Assembly (NCBI GenBank): GCA_964404395.1
Contig: CAYOKA010000008.1
Coordinates: 1 to 34,093 of the forward strand
Origin: JAAYBT01 sp964404395
GTDB taxonomy: Bacteria > Bacillota > Clostridia > Acetivibrionales > DTU013
Length of the DNA: 34,093 nucleotides
Direction: 5' to 3'
The notes under the pieces were generated by a model. It was not told the DNA's origin. It saw nothing but the letters and a program-made list of their open reading frames with translations, and made no database searches. Both the position numbers and the translations under genes were made by a program. This document shows, in pieces, positions 1 through 7,116 of the stretch; the first letter of the stretch is position 1; each line of letters opens with the position of its first letter.

Positions 1-353
1 GCACCGGCCTTCAAATCCGAGGTGCCGATATACAGGTTCCTGATTCTTGCCTGAATAATCGCCCCGGCACACATAGTGCAAGGCTCCAGCGTTACATACA
101 GATCGCAATCATTCAGCCGCCATGAGCCAAGCTTTTCGCAGGCCTTGCGGATAGCTGTCATTTCCGCATGAAGCGTCACATCGTTTTTGGTCTCCCTTTC
201 GTTGTGGCCTCTTGCGATGATTTCTCCATCCTTCACAATGACTGCTCCAACAGGAGTTTCCGCTGCCTTCCGGGCTTCTTCCGCTTCTCTCAGTGCGAAT
301 GACATATAGCGTTCATGCGTATGATAAGGGCGAAACCCTGCTTCATGCTTCAC
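1..353 (-). CDS. tadA: tRNA-specific adenosine deaminase, N-terminal part (runs off the window)
   Basis: TadA converts adenosine to inosine at the wobble position of tRNA-Arg(ACG). About 118 residues are visible and the C-terminus lies beyond base 1. The deaminase zinc motif is clear: HAE (proton-shuttle Glu) followed by PCTMC with the two zinc cysteines, and further TPVGAVIV and ARNLYIG-like segments (here RIRNLYIGTSD). I chose the GTG start at 353 because GGAGG (361-365) lies seven bases upstream; an internal ATG at 305 (MSFALREAEEA) has no comparable ribosome site and would cut off HERY, which the family normally carries before the first Met-like position. A promoter sits at 444-472. Housekeeping gene, unrelated to the sugar cluster. 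Family assignment is secure. Confidence 0.93.
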   Translation of the reverse strand, partial: MKHEAGFRPYHTHERYMSFALREAEEARKAAETPVGAVIVKDGEIIARGHNERETKNDVTLHAEMTAIRKACEKLGSWRLNDCDLYVTLEPCTMCAGAIIQARIRNLYIGTSDLKAG

Positions 354-443
354 TCTTGGACCTCCGGAATATTAAGCGAAAATGCGTATATCTGCTATAT
401 CAGACACTCCGCGGCAACAGATTGTAGGGGAGTCGCTTTCCCT

Positions 444-472
444 ATTGTACTACAAAGATTTGCAACAATCAA
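444..472 (-). promoter_or_regulatory. sigma-A-type promoter for tadA
   Basis: Read on the minus strand: TTGATT (467-472), 17-base spacer, TACAAT (444-449). The distance to the GTG start at 353 leaves a leader of about 80 bases. Prediction from consensus match only. Confidence 0.6.
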
Positions 473-489
473 TTCCCAATCTGATTGCA

Positions 490-715
490 TTATATGGATG
501 ACTGTTGCATCGACCAAAGGCTAACGCACTCATCCAGGTTTACGGTTCTGACCAAACTAAGATCAAGATCGTCCTTTTTATACCAGTCGTTCAGCTGATG
601 GTATATACCGACGGCAGAAGCAAGTGGCAAGGCCAGGTGCACATATTAAAATCAGAATGGAGATGCTTGGGAACGATATTTGCAGATCTCCGGATCATAT
701 GCCTGCCTATCCCTT
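490..715 (-). pseudogene. decayed fragment of glucosamine-6-phosphate deaminase (nagB-like)
   Basis: The minus strand encodes, ending at a stop at 490-492, a stretch reading GLATASAVGIYHQL followed by LVRTVNLDE. This lines up with the N-terminal part of NagB (GLATGSTP-G-Y-QL ... V-TVNLDEY-GL). The substrate-phosphate loop GST/GGT is changed to ASA, and the conserved Tyr after NLDE is Cys. Upstream, the homology seems to continue in another frame (MIRRSANIV, from about 698), resembling the SRKAANII helix of NagB, so at least one frameshift is present. Only about the first quarter of a NagB is left; the catalytic region is missing. It lies just downstream of the GntR/LacI-type regulator on the same strand and may once have been co-transcribed with it. 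Family call is by eye. Confidence 0.62.
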
Positions 716-742
716 TAGATTTTTACGTTTTGATTCATTAAT

Positions 743-1846
743 CTATTTGTTATCAGCATTCTGAGCACCGCAACTTTGCCTTATGACAATCTCTGGTTGT
801 AGGACAATGATTTGATCCCGGCGTACAGTTTCACCGTTAATCAGCTTTTGTAAAAGCTCTGCTGCGGTCTTACCTACCTCATACTTAGGAAATCTCACAG
901 TAGTCATTTTCACGGGGAGCTGCTCGCATATCTTAGTGTCATCATATCCTGTTATTGCAATATCTTTGCCAATTGCCAAGCCTAACTCGTTTGCTGCTCT
1001 ATATGCTCCTATCGCTACATTGTCGTTAAAGCATACGATAGCTTGAGGCCTATCTTCATTCTGAAGCAACTCCATCGTACCGTAATAGCCATTTTCCTCA
1101 AACCCGCGTTCTTCTGTTCCCATGTGAATATATTCATCCCTTATGGGAATGCCGGATTCCGCAAGTGCTGAAAGATAGGCTAGATAGCGTTGCTCGACGG
1201 AAACATAGTAAATTCCTGAAACAAATGCGATTTTTCTATAGCCAAGTTGAATCAAGTGCTTGGTAATCAAAGATGATCCATAGAAGTTGTTGGAAATAAC
1301 CTTCGGGGCTTCTACGCCCGGTATATTCCTGTTGCAGAATACAAATGGGATATTATTCGATTTGAGAATGTTCATCGATTCCGTCTGGCTTAAATTGGAT
1401 GCTGCAGGTACAATAATCATTCCGTAGACACCTGTATTTACAAGACTTTCTATATAATGACGCTGTTTGTTAACATCATGATCTGTATTACATAATATCG
1501 TGTGGACATCATTTACGCTGGCGAAGTCTTCAATCCCTCTGAGTATCTCTGGGTATGTATCAGTGACTATGTTGGGCAATAATACGCCCCATATTTCATT
1601 CATTTTCTGCAATTCTTTAGTGTTGGAATAGTCTTCTGCTATATAAGTGCCACTGCCATTCTTTGCATAAAGGTATTTTTCGCCTATGAGTTCAGCTACG
1701 GCTTTCTCTATCGTTGATCTGGCAACACTATATTTAGCCATCATTTTTACCCGGGAAGGTATACGCGTATGTGGAGGCAAATTTTGTATGTCTGCCTTTA
1801 TTCTTTCTTTAATTACGGAATATACAAGATTGTTTAATTTAGTCAT
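743..1846 (-). CDS. GntR/LacI chimeric transcriptional regulator (AraR-like architecture)
   Basis: A 367-residue repressor-type protein. Residues about 1-70 form a GntR winged helix: IPSRVKMMAKYSVARSTIEK is the helix-turn-helix and NGSGTYIA the wing. Residues about 85-367 are a LacI/periplasmic-binding-like sugar effector domain (segments such as WGVLLPNI, ICFNDNVAIGAY-like and ITGYDDTKICEQL). The same domain order is found in Bacillus AraR. I prefer the ATG at 1846 over an upstream TTG at 1867, because AAGGA sits eight bases before the ATG. It is divergent from the URO-D-family gene at 2319 and has its own promoter (1888-1916). Likely ligand is a sugar or sugar phosphate; the actual regulon is unknown. 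It could control the neighbouring relic operon or the AraR-type box at 6977. Confidence 0.85.
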   Translation of the reverse strand: MTKLNNLVYSVIKERIKADIQNLPPHTRIPSRVKMMAKYSVARSTIEKAVAELIGEKYLYAKNGSGTYIAEDYSNTKELQKMNEIWGVLLPNIVTDTYPEILRGIEDFASVNDVHTILCNTDHDVNKQRHYIESLVNTGVYGMIIVPAASNLSQTESMNILKSNNIPFVFCNRNIPGVEAPKVISNNFYGSSLITKHLIQLGYRKIAFVSGIYYVSVEQRYLAYLSALAESGIPIRDEYIHMGTEERGFEENGYYGTMELLQNEDRPQAIVCFNDNVAIGAYRAANELGLAIGKDIAITGYDDTKICEQLPVKMTTVRFPKYEVGKTAAELLQKLINGETVRRDQIIVLQPEIVIRQSCGAQNADNK

Positions 1847-1887
1847 GCTGATTTTCCTTCTTATCAAATAGTCGGTTCGCTTTAAGC

Positions 1888-1916
1888 ATTATATAACTAT
1901 TTAATTCAAAATTCAA
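1888..1916 (-). promoter_or_regulatory. promoter of the GntR/LacI regulator
   Basis: On the minus strand TTGAAT (1911-1916), 17-base spacer, TATAAT (1888-1893), about 42 bases before the ATG at 1846. A TTTAGTTGAATTT stretch overlaps the -35 and resembles the palindrome at 2218-2236, so autoregulation is possible. Confidence 0.65.
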
Positions 1917-1967
1917 CTAAAATACTCAAAAACAGAATACAATGATATTTCATTTTAATAAAGCGGA

Positions 1968-1980
1968 CGGTATGGTAAAT
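1968..1980 (+). repeat. direct repeat copy 1, CGGTATGGTAAAT (candidate operator)
   Basis: One of three 13-base direct repeats with consensus CGGTMTGGTAWWT in the divergent intergenic region; the others are at 2198-2210 and 2251-2263. All three are preceded by an AAGC-type sequence. This copy lies about 50 bases upstream of the regulator's -35 box. Confidence 0.45.
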
Positions 1981-2184
1981 ATATTTTCATGGCTTCTTTT
2001 TTATCGGATCTAGCCATGTTCAATATTTTAATATAATTCTTATCAAGTGGGCATTTGGAATATGGAAAGCCACATTTGGCAATATACGTCGATTTTTTTA
2101 TTGATGCTGGTGTATATAAAATTTGCGATCTTGTTCATTACAGCTTTCAAATAATAATAAACTGGAGCCCATGATATTTTTATA

Positions 2185-2213
2185 TTGACAATGCAAGCGG
2201 TATGGTTTATAAT
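2185..2213 (+). promoter_or_regulatory. perfect-consensus promoter for the URO-D-family operon
   Basis: TTGACA (2185-2190), exactly 17 bases, TATAAT (2208-2213). Repeat copy 2 (2198-2210) fills the end of the spacer and enters the -10 box, so a protein bound there would block polymerase. A full-consensus promoter without a repressor would be very strong, which supports control by the divergent regulator. Confidence 0.85.
2198..2210 (+). repeat. direct repeat copy 2, CGGTATGGTTTAT (candidate operator inside the promoter)
   Basis: Second copy of the CGGTMTGGTAWWT repeat, lying between the -35 and -10 of the consensus promoter and overlapping the -10. Position is that of a classic repressor site. 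Confidence 0.5.
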
Positions 2214-2217
2214 TGGG

Positions 2218-2236
2218 TTCAGTTGATTTAACTGAA
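2218..2236 (+). promoter_or_regulatory. palindrome TTCAGTT-GATTT-AACTGAA at the transcription start
   Basis: Seven-base perfect arms around a five-base centre, followed by TTTT, beginning about five bases after the -10 box, i.e. at the expected +1. It could be a GntR-type operator or an early attenuator hairpin; symmetry and position are what is seen, the role is inferred. Confidence 0.45.
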
Positions 2237-2250
2237 TTTTAAAAAGCAAA

Positions 2251-2263
2251 CGGTCTGGTATTT
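2251..2263 (+). repeat. direct repeat copy 3, CGGTCTGGTATTT (candidate operator)
   Basis: Third copy of the repeat, in the untranslated leader about 40 bases after the -10 box and 56 bases before the ATG at 2319. Confidence 0.45.
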
Positions 2264-2318
2264 GACGAACCAAAGTAATATTCTGTTGTAAATTCTAAAG
2301 TAAAAGGAAAAAAGACAA

Positions 2319-3422
2319 ATGGTTGAATTAAATGTAAAAAAAATAAATGAGATTAAAGCAAGGCATTTAGATTCATTTAATTGGAAAGGTAAAAGCAGCA
2401 TACCTTTAGGTATATGGGTCAATGATAAAAGCAAGCACAAGAATATAACTTTTGGAGCATCGGATTTTCACAAGCGTCTTTTTGAAAGGCAAGTAACAAT
2501 GCTGGAGGATACAATTAGTATTGGTTCAGATATCGTTCCTGTTCTAGGTATCAAGAATTATGCAGTAAGTATCGTACCGTCAATTTTTGGCGCAAAGCTA
2601 ATAAGTCCAGGCGTTGATATTGACAGGATTGAAGATGCCGGATACTGGGTAGAAAAGTTATTAGTTGATATTGAGGATGTTGAAAAACTAGATTCTTCTA
2701 AAATGCAGTCAGAGTTATTCCTGGATTTAATGAAACAACTGGAGTATTATAAGAGAAATTCTCCATCATGGGCTGAAATTGCAGTTATGGTAATAGGTCC
2801 TTTTTCTATAGCTGAATTATTAAGAGGTTCAGATATTTATTTAGACATGTATGACAACCCGGAATATGTGCATAGATTATTGCAAATATGCACAGATACT
2901 CTTATCAGGTGTGTTGAATTATTTAGAGAAACACTTGGTTACAGCAATAATGTAAAAGAGGCTTGTACACCCTTTGGAATGTGGTATCCAGGTTTGCGCT
3001 TCGGTGATGATTCTATTATTAATTTGTCTCCTGAATTGATAAAGGAATTTGTAATCCCATATTATGATAAAATTGCAAGAGCATTTAACTGTTCTATAGA
3101 AGTACACTTCTGTACAATGCCTGCATCATTGGGAGAACAAATCCTGGATGGCTTACTGGATTCACAGAATATTAAAGGTATAAGCACTCAATTAGGTACA
3201 TTGCATTACGAGAAAAATTTAATGAAGATAAAGAACAAGCTTTCAGTTGAAGCGGCTTACGGACATGGGCTCTCTTATTTTTCAGAGAAATATGGAAACT
3301 TTAAGAACTGGGCTTCATACATAAAAATGCATTTTTCAAATACATCAGGCTTGGTATTATATACTGAGGTATCCTCCGTGGAGGAAGGTAAAAGGATGTT
3401 GGATGAATGGCTTTCAACATAA
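2319..3422 (+). CDS. uroporphyrinogen decarboxylase (URO-D) superfamily protein
   Basis: A 367-residue protein of the URO-D/methyltransferase TIM-barrel superfamily. Supporting segments are IGSDIVPVLG, a central MVIGPFSIAELLRG, MYDNPEYVHRLLQICTD (typical helix), and a C-terminal TEVSSVEEGKRMLDEW. True HemE has an N-terminal arginine-rich substrate loop (PVWxMRQAGRY), which is absent here (IPLGIWVNDKS instead), so haem biosynthesis is unlikely. Paralogues of this kind often sit in sugar catabolic operons of Clostridia, and relatives are corrinoid-dependent methyltransferases; the reaction here is unknown. First gene after the consensus promoter at 2185-2213, with AAAGGA ten bases before the ATG. 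Its codons are clearly more AT-rich than those of the glycosidase genes downstream, which suggests a different origin. Followed by the aldolase/dehydrogenase relic. Confidence 0.75.
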   Translation: MVELNVKKINEIKARHLDSFNWKGKSSIPLGIWVNDKSKHKNITFGASDFHKRLFERQVTMLEDTISIGSDIVPVLGIKNYAVSIVPSIFGAKLISPGVDIDRIEDAGYWVEKLLVDIEDVEKLDSSKMQSELFLDLMKQLEYYKRNSPSWAEIAVMVIGPFSIAELLRGSDIYLDMYDNPEYVHRLLQICTDTLIRCVELFRETLGYSNNVKEACTPFGMWYPGLRFGDDSIINLSPELIKEFVIPYYDKIARAFNCSIEVHFCTMPASLGEQILDGLLDSQNIKGISTQLGTLHYEKNLMKIKNKLSVEAAYGHGLSYFSEKYGNFKNWASYIKMHFSNTSGLVLYTEVSSVEEGKRMLDEWLST

Positions 3423-3506
3423 AAAGTAATATAAACTAATAATTTTTGACTACGCCTTATCTAGAAATTCATGGACAAGTTACTTTAAAATTGAGGAGGA
3501 GCCGTA

Positions 3507-3668
3507 ATTGAAAATCTAAAAGGTATATTTCCAGCGTTAATAACACCATTTAAAAGAAATGGAACAATTAATGAAACCGCATTGCAGGAAGTTTTCCTGG
3601 CATCCGATGTATCCATTTATATCACAGGGGCTAATATTGCTATTGACGGCGGGTATACTGCAAAATAA
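3507..3668 (+). pseudogene. in-frame relic: N-terminus of a DHDPS/NanA-type aldolase fused to C-terminus of a short-chain dehydrogenase
   Basis: A 53-codon open frame. The first part reads LKGIFPALITPFKRNGTIN, the hallmark N-terminus of the dihydrodipicolinate synthase / N-acetylneuraminate lyase / KDG aldolase family. After LQE it switches directly to VFLASDVSIYITGANI-IDGGYTAK and stop, the hallmark C-terminus of short-chain dehydrogenases (FLASD-A-YITG--I-VDGGY). An internal deletion of about 1.5 kb, removing most of both genes but keeping frame, would produce this. A strong GAGGAGG (3493-3499) precedes it, but the first in-frame codon at the right distance is ATT (3507), so translation may no longer start. 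The junction lies near 3592. Neither activity can remain. It sits between the URO-D gene and the YhcH-like gene, showing that the original operon had both an aldolase and a dehydrogenase. Confidence 0.75.
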
Positions 3669-3691
3669 AATATATTCGTTATGAAAGGGAG

Positions 3692-4159
3692 ATGATTGGT
3701 TTAGCAGTTATTGATAATGTTAAAAATGCACATCTGTATTATGGGATGGGGGCAGGATTAGAAAAAGCACTAAAGTTTATACAAAAAACCGACTTTTCTG
3801 TTCTGGAGCCTGGGAAATACGAAATCGATGGAAGCGATATATACGCGCTTGTTCAGAAATATGAGACGAAACCTCTGTCTGAAGGAGAATGGGAAGCTCA
3901 CAGGAACTATACCGACATTCAATATATGGTCGAAGGAATAGAGCAAATGGGATATGCTTGGGCCGGAAGTCTTAAGGTTTTAAAGGAATACGATTCGGAG
4001 AAGGATTTCTTACTACTTGATGGCAGCGGCAGCATGATAGTTTTCAACAGTGGTACATTTGCCATATTTGAGCCGGAGGATGCCCATATGCCTTCTATAA
4101 CTGCGGATACGAGGATGGCTGTATTGAAGGTTGTGGTAAAGGTAAAGGTGAAAGGATAA
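3692..4159 (+). CDS. YhcH/YjgK/YiaL family protein (NanQ/TabA-like, cupin fold)
   Basis: A 155-residue protein of the DUF386 family. Characteristic segments are VIDNVKNAHLYYG at the N-terminus, GKYEIDGSDIYALVQKYETKP, the metal-site region WEAHRNYTDIQYMVEG (His and Asp/Glu ligands in this family) and FAIFEPEDAHMPSI near the end. The E. coli member NanQ is an N-acetylneuraminate anomerase, EbgC is a beta-galactosidase subunit, and others act on sugar acids. The ATG at 3692 follows GGGAG with almost no spacing, so initiation may be weak. The end, VVKVKVKG, comes from a GTAAAG-type repeat in the DNA and replaces the usual tail, a possible sign of decay. It follows the aldolase/dehydrogenase relic, consistent with a former sugar-acid or amino-sugar operon. 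Confidence 0.85.
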   Translation: MIGLAVIDNVKNAHLYYGMGAGLEKALKFIQKTDFSVLEPGKYEIDGSDIYALVQKYETKPLSEGEWEAHRNYTDIQYMVEGIEQMGYAWAGSLKVLKEYDSEKDFLLLDGSGSMIVFNSGTFAIFEPEDAHMPSITADTRMAVLKVVVKVKVKG

Positions 4160-4503
4160 ATCTTAATCATGAGAAATGGATTTGTGGTGTATTTTACCGC
4201 AAAATCACGTGGGAATTGCTGTACTTGTGATGTGGGATTACAAGCAAATTACAGGCGGCCGCAGAAAGCTCATCTGGAGATCAGCCGCCTACCTAAATGG
4301 TATATTACTCTAAAAGGGAGAATTAATAAAAAGATGAAGCATATTATTAGAAACTCAATCATAACGCCTACATAATTACTGAACCTTTCCATGATATCAC
4401 CTATCCTGACAAAAGTGGCCTTACCTTTTGAAACTGTATTAATCAGATTGTCCAATATAATCTTTGCCAGTATTATGCGCTTTTATAATCTTATTTATGT
4501 TAT
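4160..4503. other. intergenic region between converging genes, no supported gene
   Basis: 344 bases between the YhcH-like gene and topB, which converge. It contains one inverted repeat, AGGCGGC (4253-4259) and GCCGCCT (4284-4290), that could form a weak stem with a 24-base loop but has no T-tract. A 45-codon plus frame (4176-4313) and a 61-codon minus frame (4270-4455, with one hydrophobic stretch) are open, but neither has a credible ribosome site or a family I recognise. Possibly eroded sequence. Confidence 0.5.
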
Positions 4504-6726
4504 CTATTTTTTCCATTTGGCAAGGGCATCTGCCAAAGTTGAGTTAATGCTTTCATCCTCTTGTTGATTGAGAAACTTACCTATCTCCCTTTTATTAACC
4601 CGATCACCCTTCCTCTTGTTGAAGTCATCCAGCTTCTCTCTGTAACCGCAGGTGCAGAAGAAAGCCTTTTTGTCGCCTTCGCCGCGAATTTCCATCTTTT
4701 TGTGGCACTCGGGACATCTGGCATTCGATAACATGGAAATTCTCTTCCGGTAGCTGCATTCCCGATCCTGACAAACAAACATCCTGCCCTTTTTTCCATT
4801 AACCTCAAGCAAGTACTTGCCGCATTCCGGACACTTTTCACGGGTCATATTGTCATGCTTATAAACGTCTGTGCTGGAAATCACCTTTGAGACCAGCTTA
4901 GTAGCATAGCTCTTCATTTCGTCTATAAAACTATCGGGTCTTTCTCTTCCCTTACTTATGGAGGTAAGGCGTTGCTCCCACTTTGCCGTAAGCTCCGGAG
5001 ATCTGAGATCCTCCGGTACAATACCAACCAGCTGAAGGCCTTTTGAAGTGGGATGTATTTCCTTGCCTCTTCTTTCTATATAAAAGGAGCTAAATAGCTT
5101 TTCGATAATATCTGCTCTGGTGGCAGGTGTTCCCAAGCCGCTGGTCTTGTCCATAGCTTCACGCAGCTCATCGTTCTCGATGAATTTGCCCGGATGCTCC
5201 ATGGCGGTAAGCAGTGTAGCCTCAGTATAACGCGCCGGGGGCTTTGTTTTGCCGTTAACCGGCTGCACCGAGCTGGGCTTCAATTTGTCGCCTTTTTTCA
5301 TATCCGGAAGACTCTGCTCGGGTCCTTCGTCAAGGCTTGAATCGGAGCCACCGGCTTCTTCATGAAATTGCCCCGCGAATTGCCCGTATCCGGCTTGCCC
5401 CGAACCTTCTGTTCCGTCGTAGATTGCCTTCCAGCCCTTTGACTTTACTATTTTACCTCTTGCGGTGAACTGCTCGTCATTTATATCTACTTTTAGCGTA
5501 GTTTGCTCATACTTAAAGGAAGGGCTCAGGACAGCGAGAAACCTTTTGACAATCAGGTCGTAAATATTGCGCTCCTCGTAATCCAGCGCGCCAAGGTTTA
5601 CATGCTGTTCTGTCGGTATTATTGCATGGTGATCGCTGACCTTTGCATTATCCACAAATCTTTTCGTCGTCTTAATCCTGCCGCCGCGAAGAATGGCTCG
5701 CGCTGCTGTGGCATAGGGACCCACGGAAATGCTTTTCAACCGATCCGGCAGTGTTGGCACGATATCATCTGTGATGTGCCTGGAATCTGTGCGCGGATAA
5801 GTGACAATTTTGTGAACCTCATAAAGCTTTTGCATGGTGCCCAGAGTTTGCTTGGCTGAATAACCGTATTTGCGGTTAGCGTCTCGCTGCAGCTCAGTAA
5901 GGTCATATGCCAGCGGCGGCTGCTCTTCCTTTGCCTCTTTTTTTACGTCAACAACAGTTCCGCTGTGCCCCTTCAATCTGGATAGTATGTCATCTGCCTG
6001 CTGCTTGTTAAAAATACGTATCTGGCCGCCGGATTTGCCTTGCCATTGCATGGTAAATCCCTTCATAAGGGCATTGATCGTCCAGTAATCCCTGGGAACA
6101 AACTTTCTTATTTCATTTTCTCTTTCAACGATCATAGCAAGTGTAGGCGTCTGAACTCTGCCTGCGGACAGCTGGGCATTGTGCTTACAGGTCAGCGCCC
6201 GGGTAACATTCAGGCCTATGAGCCAGTCGGCTTCCGCGCGACACTCTGCCGATCTGTAGAGGTTATCGTAATTCTTACCGGGTTTTAGGTTGCTAAAGCC
6301 GTCCTTTATGGATTTGTCGGTTTGGGAGGATATCCACAAGCGCTTTATTGGCTTGGAAAAGCCTGCTTTCACAAGGATCCATCTTGCAACCAGCTCGCCT
6401 TCCCGTCCTGCATCCGTTGCAATAACCAGATCATCAACATCAGGCCTCTTTAGGAGCTTCTTCACGATACCGAACTGCTTTGAAGTTTGCTTAATGACAA
6501 CCAGTTCCATTTTCTTAGGTAGCATCGGCAGAGTTTCGAGACTCCAGGTTTGATATTTTTCGCCATAAGCTTCGGGATCGGCTAGCGTAACAAGGTGTCC
6601 CAAGGCCCAGGTTACGATATATTTGTTTCCCATCAGGAAGCCATTGCCACCTTGATTACAGTTCAGTACTTTGGCCAAATCTCTGCCAACAGAGGGCTTC
6701 TCAGCCAAAACAAGTGTTTTTCCCAT
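4504..6726 (-). CDS. topB: DNA topoisomerase III (type IA)
   Basis: A 740-residue type IA topoisomerase that nicks and passes single strands, in decatenation and recombination. The TOPRIM domain (about 1-140) has the N-terminal Glu in VLAEKPSVG (E9) and the metal motif DAGREGE (105-111). SAGRVQTPTLAMI (187-199) is the family signature. The active-site Tyr is Y310 in VTYPRTDSRHI. GLGTPATRADII lies in the C-terminal part of the core. The tail carries two four-cysteine zinc elements, CPECGKYL...C..C and CPECHKKM...CTCG, of the kind found in Firmicutes TopB. It has ATG at 6726 with a GAGG ribosome site. It lies on the minus strand, between two catabolic blocks and unrelated to them. No clear promoter was found upstream. 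Confidence 0.95.
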   Translation of the reverse strand: MGKTLVLAEKPSVGRDLAKVLNCNQGGNGFLMGNKYIVTWALGHLVTLADPEAYGEKYQTWSLETLPMLPKKMELVVIKQTSKQFGIVKKLLKRPDVDDLVIATDAGREGELVARWILVKAGFSKPIKRLWISSQTDKSIKDGFSNLKPGKNYDNLYRSAECRAEADWLIGLNVTRALTCKHNAQLSAGRVQTPTLAMIVERENEIRKFVPRDYWTINALMKGFTMQWQGKSGGQIRIFNKQQADDILSRLKGHSGTVVDVKKEAKEEQPPLAYDLTELQRDANRKYGYSAKQTLGTMQKLYEVHKIVTYPRTDSRHITDDIVPTLPDRLKSISVGPYATAARAILRGGRIKTTKRFVDNAKVSDHHAIIPTEQHVNLGALDYEERNIYDLIVKRFLAVLSPSFKYEQTTLKVDINDEQFTARGKIVKSKGWKAIYDGTEGSGQAGYGQFAGQFHEEAGGSDSSLDEGPEQSLPDMKKGDKLKPSSVQPVNGKTKPPARYTEATLLTAMEHPGKFIENDELREAMDKTSGLGTPATRADIIEKLFSSFYIERRGKEIHPTSKGLQLVGIVPEDLRSPELTAKWEQRLTSISKGRERPDSFIDEMKSYATKLVSKVISSTDVYKHDNMTREKCPECGKYLLEVNGKKGRMFVCQDRECSYRKRISMLSNARCPECHKKMEIRGEGDKKAFFCTCGYREKLDDFNKRKGDRVNKREIGKFLNQQEDESINSTLADALAKWKK

Positions 6727-6976
6727 TTATATACCTCATTTCATAATTATTTCATGTTTTAGGAGGGGGTGGTCGCCTATATCATCCCTATAGGCAAAAG
6801 CCTTTTATAGCTTAATGATACCCTATTTCGCGGTATAATGTATATACTATCTAGATTATGGGCATTTTGCGAAGTGGCATTCGTTGAGCCCTGCAGCTCA
6901 ATATATTGTGGGCAGGCATGAAGCTTATACTATGTATTGTACAGCTAAGCACGTCGCAAAAGCCTTGTCTAACAAT

Positions 6977-6992
6977 ACTTGTGCATACAAGT
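6977..6992 (+). promoter_or_regulatory. AraR-type operator ACTTGT-GCAT-ACAAGT
   Basis: A perfect 6+4+6 palindrome-like site. It matches the known Bacillus/Clostridia AraR box (ATTTGTACGTACAAAT; ACTTGT arms are common) except in the central bases. It covers the -35 hexamer of the promoter at 6979-7007, so a bound repressor would block initiation. AraR is a GntR/LacI chimera released by L-arabinose; the regulator at 743-1846 has this architecture, but I cannot show that it is the one that binds here. Confidence 0.7.
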
Positions 6993-7007
6993 GCCAAATG
7001 GTATAAT
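6979..7007 (+). promoter_or_regulatory. promoter of the GH127-GH31-esterase-GH51-GH39-GH120-MCP operon
   Basis: TTGTGC (6979-6984), 17-base spacer, TATAAT (7002-7007). Leader of about 100 bases before the ATG at 7117. The -35 lies inside the AraR-type box. Confidence 0.7.
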
Positions 7008-7116
7008 TTCCTTATAAACTGAATTCTAGCTATATCGCATATTTCTTTGATTAAGGATAAAATAATACATATTTACATTTTTACATAAATATACAGATAA
7101 AAGGGAGGAAAATAAT

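Larger units (their letters stand above)
6727..7116. other. divergent intergenic region between topB and the glycosidase operon
   Basis: 390 bases with no gene. It holds the operon promoter and AraR-type box (listed separately) and two small inverted repeats: GCCTAT (6775-6780) with ATAGGC (6790-6795), and TTGAGC (6884-6889) with GCTCAA (6896-6901). A further TATAAT lies at 6834 without a convincing -35. The leader from about 7014 to 7116 is AT-rich. Confidence 0.55.

Noticed and set aside
2043..2273. 76-codon minus-strand frame in the divergent intergenic region
   Set aside because: It runs across the consensus promoter and repeats and has low-complexity AT-driven composition.
4176..4313. 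45-codon plus-strand frame after the YhcH-like gene
   Set aside because: No ribosome site of quality and no recognised family; it could be a relic, but nothing supports a gene.
4270..4455. 61-codon minus-strand frame with a hydrophobic segment behind topB
   Set aside because: AT-rich sequence gives such segments by chance; no ribosome site and no family resemblance.
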